Assembly: GCF_000186345.1 (NCBI RefSeq) | Contig: NC_014962.1 | Location: forward strand, 3,748,450 to 3,812,449 | DNA: 64,000 bases | Direction: 5' to 3' | Source: Isosphaera pallida ATCC 43644 | GTDB taxonomy: Bacteria; Planctomycetota; Planctomycetia; Isosphaerales; Isosphaeraceae | Shown: in pieces, positions 43,673 to 51,388 of the stretch | How the letters are laid out: the number at the start of each line of letters is the position of its first letter | Position numbering within the stretch: the first letter of the stretch is position 1 | Program-made: the position numbers and the translations under genes | The notes under the pieces: model-generated | What the model saw: only the letters and a program-made list of their open reading frames with translations | What the model was told of the DNA's origin: nothing | The model's database searches: none

Positions 43673-45793
43673 ATGATCCGTTCTTCGCTCAAGAGATTCC
43701 GAGCGCTTCTGCTCGTGGGCTTGGTTGGACTTGGACTCGCCACGGCGCTGAGTCTCCCCCCGCTGGTCGCGCCGTCGCACGCTCAACAAGCTCCGCTCGC
43801 TCAGCCCGATCCGGCCGCCGATGCCGCCCGGTTCGACACGGCCATCGCACAATTAGTCATGCTCATCCTTGAGAAAGGGCATCTCAGCAAGCCCAAGATC
43901 AACGAGGAGCTATCCCGGGAGTGGTTCGACAATTACTTCAAGCAGTTCGATCCTCAGAAGATGTTCTTTCTCAAGGATGATTTGGTGGGGTTTGAGAAAG
44001 AGCGTGATCGCCTGGCGGTTCTGGCCCAAGGGGGGGACTTGTCGTTCTCCCGGCGAGTCTTCGACACCTACCTCAAGCGGCACGATGAGCGTCTGGCGGT
44101 GATCTTGGACTTGATCGCGCGGGGAACCTACGACTTCACCGCCGAAGAAACGATGGAGACCGACCCAGAGGCGTATGACTGGGCATTGGATGTCGAACAT
44201 CTCAATGAGCGTTGGCGCAAGCGGATCAAGTACGACCTTCTTCAAGCCAAGATCGACGGCGACGACCTGGAGAAAGCCAAGGAGAAGCTGACGATCCGCT
44301 ACCGCGACCGCAACCGGTTCGTGCGTCAAATGGATAAGATGGACGTGCTGGAGGTTTATCTTTCGGCAATGACCAGCGTGGTCGATCCCCACTCGACCTA
44401 CCTGGGCCCGCGTGCCTTCGACGACATGATCAATCAGGACATCCGCTTGCAACTGGAAGGCATCGGCGCGCGTCTGCGTAGCGAAAACGGTTACGCGGTG
44501 GTCGAGGAGGTCGTTCCCGGCGGCGCGGCCGACAAAGACGGACGGCTCCATGCTGAGGATAAGATCGTCGGCGTGGAACTGGAGGACGGCACGATTGTCG
44601 ATTTCGTCGAGATGCGGCTCTCCGACGTGGTGCGCTACATCCGGGGGCCGCGCGGCACCAAGGTCAAGCTGCTGGTCATCCCGGTGGACTCCAAAGAGCG
44701 GGTTACCTACGAGATCACCCGCGAGAAAATCGACTTCCGCGATCAACGGGCCAAAAGCCAGATTCTGGACCTGAAGGACCGTGACAACAACCCGGTCAAA
44801 GTCGGGGTCATCAAGGTGCCGTCGTTCTACGGCGACACCGAGGCGCTGCTCAACGGCGACCCCAACGCCACCAGCGTCACCTTCGACGTGCGCGCTATTC
44901 TCCGCGACTTCCGCAGCCGGGGGGTTCACATCGTGTTGATGGACCTGCGTGGCAACGGCGGCGGCCTGCTCACCGAGGCGGAAAGCCTCTCGGGCTTGTT
45001 CATCGACAAGGGACCCGTAGTTCAGGTCAAGAATGCCCTGGGAGTCACGCCCCGCGAGGATACCGAGCCGGGGGTGGCCTGGAATGGTCCGTTGGCCTTG
45101 CTGATTTCCAAAACCTCCGCGAGCGCCTCGGAGATTTTCGCGGGAGTGATTCAGGACTACGAACGCGGCTTGATCCTGGGCGACTCCTCCACCTTCGGCA
45201 AGGGAACGGTCCAGACCATCATCGACATCAAGAACTACCTGCGCGACCGCAACGTGCCTAACCTCGGGGCCCTCAAGCTGACCATCCAGCAATTCTACCG
45301 GGCCAACGGGGCCAGCACCCAGATCAAAGGAGTCGAGCCCGACGTGGTGCTGCCCTCGTTGCTGGATCAGCTCGACATCGGCGAGGGCAAACTCCAGCAC
45401 GCCCTGCCCTTCGACAAGGTCCAGGCTCTTCCCCACGACCGTTTCGGTAAAACCAGCCCTGAGCTGATCACCCAACTCAACACCCTCTCCAAACAACGCA
45501 GGGACGCCAATGACGAATTCAAAAAACTCAATGAACGTATTCGCAAATATCTCGACCAGAAGAATAGCAAGACGGTTTCGCTCAACGAAACGATCTACCG
45601 CGAGCGTTACCTCAGCGAGGACGAACTGGAGGAAACCGCCGAGGAGCGCGCCCGCAAGCGAAGAGAGAAGAAGGAGCAGGGGGTCGTCTGGGATTCAAAC
45701 TACTACAATGACGAAGTGATCAACGTTGTCTTGGACTATCTCAAGTTGGGAGGCGTTCAGGTTGCCGCGCCTCTGCGCGCCGCGGTTCGCTGA
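43673..45793 (+). CDS. Exported S41 C-terminal processing peptidase (Tsp/Prc type), copy 2
   Basis: A 706-residue paralog of the preceding gene: signal peptide (LLLVGLVGLGLATALS, mature part after SHAQQ), helical N domain with FKQFDPQKMFFLKDDL, PDZ with GGAADKDGRLHAEDKIVG, and catalytic serine and lysine in KTSASASEIFAGV and STFGKGTVQTI. The C-terminal part is Lys/Arg/Glu-rich, unlike the Pro/Gln-rich end of copy 1. The ATG at 43673 is preferred (AAGGA 11 bases upstream); 43664 is an alternative. The two copies are in tandem with 335 bases between them. Confidence 0.92.
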   Translation: MIRSSLKRFRALLLVGLVGLGLATALSLPPLVAPSHAQQAPLAQPDPAADAARFDTAIAQLVMLILEKGHLSKPKINEELSREWFDNYFKQFDPQKMFFLKDDLVGFEKERDRLAVLAQGGDLSFSRRVFDTYLKRHDERLAVILDLIARGTYDFTAEETMETDPEAYDWALDVEHLNERWRKRIKYDLLQAKIDGDDLEKAKEKLTIRYRDRNRFVRQMDKMDVLEVYLSAMTSVVDPHSTYLGPRAFDDMINQDIRLQLEGIGARLRSENGYAVVEEVVPGGAADKDGRLHAEDKIVGVELEDGTIVDFVEMRLSDVVRYIRGPRGTKVKLLVIPVDSKERVTYEITREKIDFRDQRAKSQILDLKDRDNNPVKVGVIKVPSFYGDTEALLNGDPNATSVTFDVRAILRDFRSRGVHIVLMDLRGNGGGLLTEAESLSGLFIDKGPVVQVKNALGVTPREDTEPGVAWNGPLALLISKTSASASEIFAGVIQDYERGLILGDSSTFGKGTVQTIIDIKNYLRDRNVPNLGALKLTIQQFYRANGASTQIKGVEPDVVLPSLLDQLDIGEGKLQHALPFDKVQALPHDRFGKTSPELITQLNTLSKQRRDANDEFKKLNERIRKYLDQKNSKTVSLNETIYRERYLSEDELEETAEERARKRREKKEQGVVWDSNYYNDEVINVVLDYLKLGGVQVAAPLRAAVR

Positions 45794-45803
45794 TCGGGTT
45801 GGT

Positions 45804-45821
45804 CTCGATGAATCCATCGAG
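45804..45821. terminator. Perfect 7-bp hairpin between convergent genes
   Basis: CTCGATG (45804-45810) pairs with CATCGAG (45815-45821) around AATC, just after the S41 stop and before the convergent sigma factor gene ends. There is no clear U-tract. Confidence 0.5.
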
Positions 45822-45894
45822 GTGTATTTGAGCGGGGCGTTGTTGGCAGGGTCGAGGGCGATCGTGTTAGGGTCCATCCTGTCGCGACCGCGTC

Positions 45895-46809
45895 CTAAAA
45901 GCGTGGTCGCGGCGGGGTTGGCCGTTGATCGGGTTGACGTTCATCGAACTCCCGACGCAAACGGATCAAGGCGCGGTTGTAGAGACGATAAACCTGCCGA
46001 TGGGTCAGACCCAGGGTTTGGGCGATGACGCGGGGTGGATCCCCCGCGAGGCGGCTTTGAATCACGCGACGCTGAGACTCCGGCAGTCGTTCGACCGCGT
46101 GTCGAAGCGCGTCGTGGTCTTCCAAACGTGTCGCTCGCTCCTCGGAACTCTCCTCCCGCGCATGGGGATGGCGCGAGGTCCAACAGGCCGCGCTCCTGGT
46201 TTGGGATCGAGAACTGGGTGGATCGTGGCGACCCGAAGGGGTCCAGTGGACGAACCGCTCGATCCGATACCCCTCCCGGCGCGCCAAATTGGCGCAGGCG
46301 TGACGAATCACCGAGGCGGCATAAGGCAGGAAGGGACCGCGTTCGGGACAATGATGACGCACGGCCCGAATCAAGGCCCACAACGCCGTCGATTCCAATT
46401 CATCTTGATCTAGACCGGCGAGTCGCCGTCCCCGCGCGTAACCACGCGCCACCCTCAGGGCCATTGCCGCATGGCTGGCGACCCGCTCGGATTGCGCTGG
46501 CGTCAGGTTGCCGGTGCATTCCTCGGCCTCCTCCACAGCGCGATCCCATGACTCCAGCCATCGTGGGGCGTTGACCTCGTTTCGGCGACGTGATTGGCCC
46601 TGGTCCAAGGAGACCTCCGCGTTGGTCACGTTGTCTGGTGGGCGATTGTCGGAGTCAACCTTGGACTCGACGAACGCGAGGGTTGGTGGATCGATGGATC
46701 TGGCGGATGTCGCGGACGGAAGCGGGTGGGCTGGGGTCGACCGGGATTCTATCTCGATGACGATCTTCTCCGGCTCGCTCCGTTTGAGGTTGGGTCGATG
46801 GCGTGGCAT
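45895..46809 (-). CDS. Sigma-70 family RNA polymerase sigma factor
   Basis: A 304-residue factor. After a polar N-terminal lead of about 95 residues, region 2 is seen at DQDELESTALWALIRAVRHH and SVIRHACANLARRE, and region 4 at LRHAVERLPESQRRVIQSRL with the helix-turn-helix RVIAQTLGLTHRQVYRLYNRALIRLRREF. Region 3 is absent or degenerate, so it is an ECF-like or short sigma. No anti-sigma gene is adjacent. The ATG at 46809 has a weak ribosome binding site. It is divergent from the exported protein gene at 46954. Confidence 0.85.
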   Translation of the reverse strand: MPRHRPNLKRSEPEKIVIEIESRSTPAHPLPSATSARSIDPPTLAFVESKVDSDNRPPDNVTNAEVSLDQGQSRRRNEVNAPRWLESWDRAVEEAEECTGNLTPAQSERVASHAAMALRVARGYARGRRLAGLDQDELESTALWALIRAVRHHCPERGPFLPYAASVIRHACANLARREGYRIERFVHWTPSGRHDPPSSRSQTRSAACWTSRHPHAREESSEERATRLEDHDALRHAVERLPESQRRVIQSRLAGDPPRVIAQTLGLTHRQVYRLYNRALIRLRREFDERQPDQRPTPPRPRF

Positions 46810-46858
46810 GGTGGCGTCAAATCATCATTGAGCGTGTCAAACTGGGCGTTTTCCCCTA

Positions 46859-46904
46859 ACGATCGCGCTCGATTCAGCATCGTGGCGCGAGGGGACGATC
46901 GCGC
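46859..46904. repeat. Direct repeat ACGATCGCGC in a divergent promoter region
   Basis: ACGATCGCGC occurs at 46859-46868 and again at 46895-46904, 36 bases apart, in the 144-base region between the sigma factor and the divergent gene. The spacing is near three helical turns and a half, so a regulator binding both copies is possible. Only the repeat is seen. Confidence 0.5.
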
Positions 46905-46953
46905 AACGACTCCCTCACGCGACCATCCCCTCGGTAGGTACAATAGGAACCCC

Positions 46954-48060
46954 ATGTTTGACTCCGCGCACCAAGCGAAATCCCGAAAATCGCTCGTTTC
47001 AATTGATTCTTTGCGAAAGGTTACCACGATGTTGCCTGGCTTGTTGGTTTTGCCGATCTTATCGATTTATGAGGACGCTGCGTTGAATCGAATCAGGGTG
47101 ACAGGTGGGCCACGGCCGGGGATCATCCGCTCCAAATTCAAATCGGTTTGGACGGTTGCTTCAGGTCGAACAGCGGTGACGGGACTGCTCGGCTGGCTCG
47201 TCGTTGCGATGGCTGGGTTCACGGCGCGTGGCGATGGGTTTGACCGTTTGGAAGGACCCGACCTGGGGGCGGCGTTGAACGACCCGGCCGCCCGTAAGGT
47301 CCAGACGGCGACGCTTGCGGAGTTGGATCAGTTGCCCCGTGCGCTCCCCGACCTGCGTTCCACCGTGCTGTTGGTTCAGACCGATCAAGGCGCGATCAGC
47401 CGTTTGGTGATCTCCTCGGCCCGTCGCCGCAAACCGGGTGGCGATCAGAAGCCGCTGACAGTGGCGATGGTGGAGCGGTTCGCCACATTCGACTCGACCG
47501 CTCGCGCGGCGCGTCGAACCGCCGCGGGAAGTAACCTGCCGCTGTTCGACGGTTTCCACCTCGATCTCGACGGCGGCTACGTCGTGCCTGCCGACCAAGG
47601 CGGCGACCTTTACTACGACGCCAAGGAGAACCGTCTTCACGCCGGTCCCGGCTGCTGGTTGGTGCTTCTAGACCAATCCCCTGCCGCCTGGACCATCTCC
47701 TCTTCTGACCCCGATGCGGCCCGTAAGCCGACCCCCGGCCGCAAGGTCGTCCCCCAGGATTTCGCTGGACGATTCCGCTACTTCGGCGACGGCGGTTTCG
47801 CCGGCGTCCTGACCCTCACCGTGGACGACCAGGGCGAGCTGGGCGGCTCGTTCCGCTCCGACGCCAACGGCGCAACCTACCCCCTCGTCAACGGTCGTCT
47901 CGGCGACTCTGCGCCCAACCACATCACCTTCACCCTAGAACTTCCCCGCGCCCGTCTTGAACACGACGCTCACCTTTGGACCGACGGCAAGGCGGTCCTG
48001 GCCGGCACCGCCCGCCTCCAGGACCGCCCCTCGGGGTTTTACGCTTTGCGCGAGGAGTGA
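46954..48060 (+). CDS. Hypothetical exported protein
   Basis: A 368-residue protein that I cannot assign. It has a hydrophobic region near residues 27-38 and a second near 75-90 (LLGWLVVAMAGFTA), so the true start could be downstream and the second segment could be the signal peptide. The mature part contains FDRLEGPDLGAALND, GDLYYDAKENRLHAG and FAGRFRYFGDGGFAGVLTLTVDDQG, a beta-rich C-terminal region. The ATG at 46954 has AGGA six bases upstream. The gene ends in a stop codon that lies inside a 24-bp tandem duplication. Confidence 0.65.
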   Translation: MFDSAHQAKSRKSLVSIDSLRKVTTMLPGLLVLPILSIYEDAALNRIRVTGGPRPGIIRSKFKSVWTVASGRTAVTGLLGWLVVAMAGFTARGDGFDRLEGPDLGAALNDPAARKVQTATLAELDQLPRALPDLRSTVLLVQTDQGAISRLVISSARRRKPGGDQKPLTVAMVERFATFDSTARAARRTAAGSNLPLFDGFHLDLDGGYVVPADQGGDLYYDAKENRLHAGPGCWLVLLDQSPAAWTISSSDPDAARKPTPGRKVVPQDFAGRFRYFGDGGFAGVLTLTVDDQGELGGSFRSDANGATYPLVNGRLGDSAPNHITFTLELPRARLEHDAHLWTDGKAVLAGTARLQDRPSGFYALREE

Positions 48061-48091
48061 GATGAAACTTTGCGCGAGGAGTGAGATGAAA
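48044..48091. repeat. Perfect 24-bp tandem duplication across a stop codon
   Basis: CTTTGCGCGAGGAGTGAGATGAAA, listed here only by its ends CTTTGCG and GATGAAA, occurs at 48044-48067 and again at 48068-48091. The stop codon of the preceding gene lies inside the first copy, so the second copy is outside the protein. It looks like a recent slippage event. Confidence 0.85.
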
Positions 48092-48158
48092 CCGCTTGCA
48101 TGCCTTTTTGGGTTTGACTCTTCTCGATTCGCTTATGTTCGTTTCGTTATAGTTCGGT

Positions 48159-49376
48159 TCAGTTTAAGGACTCACCGAGAGCTTCTTTCACCAACCGTTT
48201 GAATTCCTGGTTGGTGGAGAGCTTTTGAAGCGATTCCTCGATGATTTTCTGCGCCGTTTGCTCAAACTGGTCTTGAAGCATTTTAGATAGCCGCTCTCGG
48301 GCGTCTTGGCGGCGTTGGAATTGCTCCAGCCCGGCGGTGTCAAGCTGGGATTTCAGGTCGTTAATCCTCCGATCCCTCTCGGAAATCTGCCGTTTGAAAT
48401 CAGTGAGATCAGCTCGCAAGCGTTGATTGTCTTCGTTTCTTTGGTCTAAAGATTCCTTAAGAGACGTTATCGTTTGACTGGCTTTAATAAGGTCACTCTG
48501 AAGCATTAAATATTTTCGGCTGAGATCGTCTATCAAGCGTTCTTTGTCGGTAGAATCTTGATAGAAGTAGAACGAAGCGTACAATAGGATGGCCATAGTA
48601 ATGATGATCGACACGTCTCGAATTATCCCAATCCCGGGAAAACGGTGATCGGATGCGGGTTGAGGAGGTGGTGGGGGACTGACCGAATGCAGCGGGTGCC
48701 AATCCTTGAGCGGTTCAGTAAGATCGTGGTAACGATGGGGGATTGTCTCCGACGTAACACTGAGATGTCTGAGATCGGTTCCGATCAGGAATGGCTGATC
48801 GCGCCAGGCGATTCCACACAGAAACATCAAGCGGCGTTGGTTCGTATCATGAGTGGAGTTGCTATCTTTGGGAAGATCAGTTTGGTTGGACGTCGATGTT
48901 GGTTCGAAGAGGAGCGCAAGTGGGTGGCTGGGGTTGAGTTGATGGGGAGGAACGGGTTTGGGCCAGGCGGAGGGCGAGGTGAGATAAAGGAGACGGTTGG
49001 CATCCAGGGCGGCGTCGCGGGCAGGATCAAGCCAGACGAGTTCAACCCTCATAAGATGAGGTCGGTCGTCGGCGTCGCGGCCCAGGTCGAGGATTCGGGC
49101 CATCAACCGTCCTTTGCCCTCACCCAGAGGTTGAGAGCCGAAAACCGGGGGCCAGACCGAGGCCGTCGAACCGCTTTGCCACTCCAACGCGCGGCAGAAC
49201 TGCTCGGCAATGTTCAAGGCCGAGGCGGGAAAATCGGAGGAATGACCCAACCAGCGATAGTCGCGTCGGACTCCGCCACTGGGCAGGGGTTGAGGCGGGC
49301 CCTCCTTGCCGAAGTAGGCGGAGGGCACGAGGATGGGCTTCGAGGTTGACGATGAGGTTTGAGGATCGTTCACCAT
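48159..49376 (-). CDS. Membrane-anchored coiled-coil protein of GTPase module
   Basis: A 405-residue protein. Residues about 1-250 form a novel soluble domain (YFGKEGPPQPLPSG, then RRDYRWLGHSSDFPASALNIAEQF, GRLMARILDLGRDADD and RRLMFLCGIAWRDQPFLIG). A transmembrane helix near 254-272 (DVSIIITMAILLYASFYFY) leads into a charged coiled coil of about 100 residues (SLKESLDQRNEDNQRL onward). It overlaps the GTPase gene stop by seven bases and has GGAG four bases before the ATG at 49376, so translation is coupled to the GTPase. It is the last gene of the operon. I do not recognise the family; its base composition is lower in GC than its neighbours. Confidence 0.75.
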   Translation of the reverse strand: MVNDPQTSSSTSKPILVPSAYFGKEGPPQPLPSGGVRRDYRWLGHSSDFPASALNIAEQFCRALEWQSGSTASVWPPVFGSQPLGEGKGRLMARILDLGRDADDRPHLMRVELVWLDPARDAALDANRLLYLTSPSAWPKPVPPHQLNPSHPLALLFEPTSTSNQTDLPKDSNSTHDTNQRRLMFLCGIAWRDQPFLIGTDLRHLSVTSETIPHRYHDLTEPLKDWHPLHSVSPPPPPQPASDHRFPGIGIIRDVSIIITMAILLYASFYFYQDSTDKERLIDDLSRKYLMLQSDLIKASQTITSLKESLDQRNEDNQRLRADLTDFKRQISERDRRINDLKSQLDTAGLEQFQRRQDARERLSKMLQDQFEQTAQKIIEESLQKLSTNQEFKRLVKEALGESLN

Positions 49377-51388
49377 TGGTCTCCCGGCGCGAGATACCAC
49401 TTGGCAATAGAATGATCGCGTTCCGTGAAATCATCAACACTCATCTTGATGAAAAGTCGGTTGTCCTTAACGGAATTTTGCCACTTCGCTTTGATGAGGA
49501 GGTTCGTTCGGCCAACAAGGTCGAGGATGGCCCAACCCGGAGTCCCTCGACCGATTCCTCCGATTGTGGAGGAGGATGGAAATGGTGAACCGTCGGTGGA
49601 CAGCCAAAAGTTGATCTTCTGACCAAACCGCCATTTGAGCTTGGCGATTCCCTGGGGTTGATCCCAGACTACGTTGGTGCTGGTTTGCCCTGAGTCGAGT
49701 CGGATCACCTCATCGCCGATTTGAAACACGATCCAGTGACGCTGGGCTTTGGTGAGCGTTCCGGTTTCCTGAATCGTGACCGTGTAGACTTGAGGCTCCG
49801 CACACTTCCGGGCAAGCGCCGCGGCCCGACGGAGATCGTCGCGCGTCTGCACGGACATGCTTTTTTCCCATCGGTCTACGTAGTCATCAATCAGCTTGGC
49901 TTTCTCAATGAGCTGGTAGGGCTCACTGACCCGACGGTTCCGAATCCGAGCGCGATCGACGGCGCGCTGGTCGTTGAGAACTTCGGTTTGAAAGCTCCGA
50001 ACTTCACTGAGATAGGTTCCTTGAGGATATGCCCGGAGATAGTTCTGCCATTCTTGGTTGAAGTCGTTCACGGCCGATTCCATCCTGTCGGTTCCCTTTT
50101 CCGCGGCAACGCGATCACGGGCGTTTTTCACTTGGTTGAAGAGGATGTCCTCACGCTTGCGTTTGGCCTCGATTTCCAAATCCCGAATCGGCACCTGGAG
50201 GACACCGCCGCTCAGGCCTTTCAATTCCTCGATTGCTTTGGCGGCAATCTCCACATCTTCGAGGCTGCGCGCTTGGCCGAGGGACTGACGAATGGTCCCA
50301 ATCTGGTCTTCGACAAGGGGTTTCTTTTGGTCATCGAGCGGCAAGCTCCTGACGAGGGGCTTGTTAAGGTCGATCAGCTTTTGTTTGGGGGACTTCTCTT
50401 TCGAGTTCAGAACGGATAGGATAAAAATTAGTACGACACATACGATCCCAATCCCAACCGCTAACACACCCACTAACGTCCACGTTCCCGTTTTTTTGAG
50501 ACGATAATAGATTGGATGGTTTTTTCTAAATTCGTATTCGTTGATCCAATCAAAGAGCGCTTCGTAGCCTTTGGGAGTGAGGTTGACGCTTGGTCGCAGT
50601 CGAATCGCTCCCTGTTCGTCTTGAATTGGTTCGACCTTCCCCACGGCCGACAGTGGGAAGACGGTGATTTGGCCCACGAACTCGCGGAGACGCTTGACGA
50701 CCGCGGCCTGATGTTTCTTGAGGAACTTGAGGGCGGTACGGGAATCGGTCGGTCTCTCGTCCTCATTGATGAGGTCCACCTTGGTGAGCACGACCGCGAC
50801 TTCGGGGACTTGTCCCGATTGATCGCGCAGACGGTTCAGCGCGTCGATTTGCGCTTTGAGCCGATCGAGTTTTTCTTGGCGATTCACCGGTCGTCCGAGT
50901 TGTCCTTTGTCGTCGGGTTCCCGGCCCATCACATCGGCGGTGGCGTCCAGCATGAGCAGGAGGATGTCGGCCTGTTTGATCGCCTCTTTGATCCGATGTT
51001 GTTCCTGGCCCTCCAGGGCCTCCAGACCAGCCATGAAGTCGTCGCCAGGATAATCAATCAAGGTGAGGCGGGTTGGCTGTTGGTTGTGGATAATTGTCAA
51101 ATTATATTCGATAGTTTGTATGGTGCCGGGCGGCCACTCGCCGTTTCGCAACGCTGCGGCGTGTTCCCGCAGCTTGATTTGGGAGGGACCGTGGGCGGTC
51201 ACGGAGAACCCGCTGGGGCGATCGGGTTCGGCGAGGATTTCCAGACCAGCCAGAAAGCAGGTCTTGCCCGCCGCGCGGGAACCCAACACCGTGACTCGGG
51301 TGGGACGCTTGCCACTCCCGCCAGCCGCTTGGGCTGGCGGGGTGAGAACGGCGACGTTTTTAGGGCGAACCGGATTAGCTGCGGACAT
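49370..51388 (-). CDS. Membrane-anchored GTPase with C-terminal beta-domain
   Basis: A 672-residue GTPase. Walker A GSRAAGKT (36-43), G3 DYPG (112-115), G4 TKVD (202-205), and a G5-like SAVG (247-250) make up a TRAFAC-type fold. A transmembrane helix follows at about 302-327 (WTLVGVLAVGIGIVCVVLIFIL). The rest holds an alpha-helical, charged segment of about 200 residues and a beta-rich end (VYTVTIQETGTLTKAQ, VRLDSGQTSTNVVW, WFLS-like and IKAKWQNS). This domain order is not one I can match to a named GTPase family. Its ATG at 51388 overlaps the membrane protein gene by 14 bases. Confidence 0.85.
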   Translation of the reverse strand: MSAANPVRPKNVAVLTPPAQAAGGSGKRPTRVTVLGSRAAGKTCFLAGLEILAEPDRPSGFSVTAHGPSQIKLREHAAALRNGEWPPGTIQTIEYNLTIIHNQQPTRLTLIDYPGDDFMAGLEALEGQEQHRIKEAIKQADILLLMLDATADVMGREPDDKGQLGRPVNRQEKLDRLKAQIDALNRLRDQSGQVPEVAVVLTKVDLINEDERPTDSRTALKFLKKHQAAVVKRLREFVGQITVFPLSAVGKVEPIQDEQGAIRLRPSVNLTPKGYEALFDWINEYEFRKNHPIYYRLKKTGTWTLVGVLAVGIGIVCVVLIFILSVLNSKEKSPKQKLIDLNKPLVRSLPLDDQKKPLVEDQIGTIRQSLGQARSLEDVEIAAKAIEELKGLSGGVLQVPIRDLEIEAKRKREDILFNQVKNARDRVAAEKGTDRMESAVNDFNQEWQNYLRAYPQGTYLSEVRSFQTEVLNDQRAVDRARIRNRRVSEPYQLIEKAKLIDDYVDRWEKSMSVQTRDDLRRAAALARKCAEPQVYTVTIQETGTLTKAQRHWIVFQIGDEVIRLDSGQTSTNVVWDQPQGIAKLKWRFGQKINFWLSTDGSPFPSSSTIGGIGRGTPGWAILDLVGRTNLLIKAKWQNSVKDNRLFIKMSVDDFTERDHSIAKWYLAPGDQW

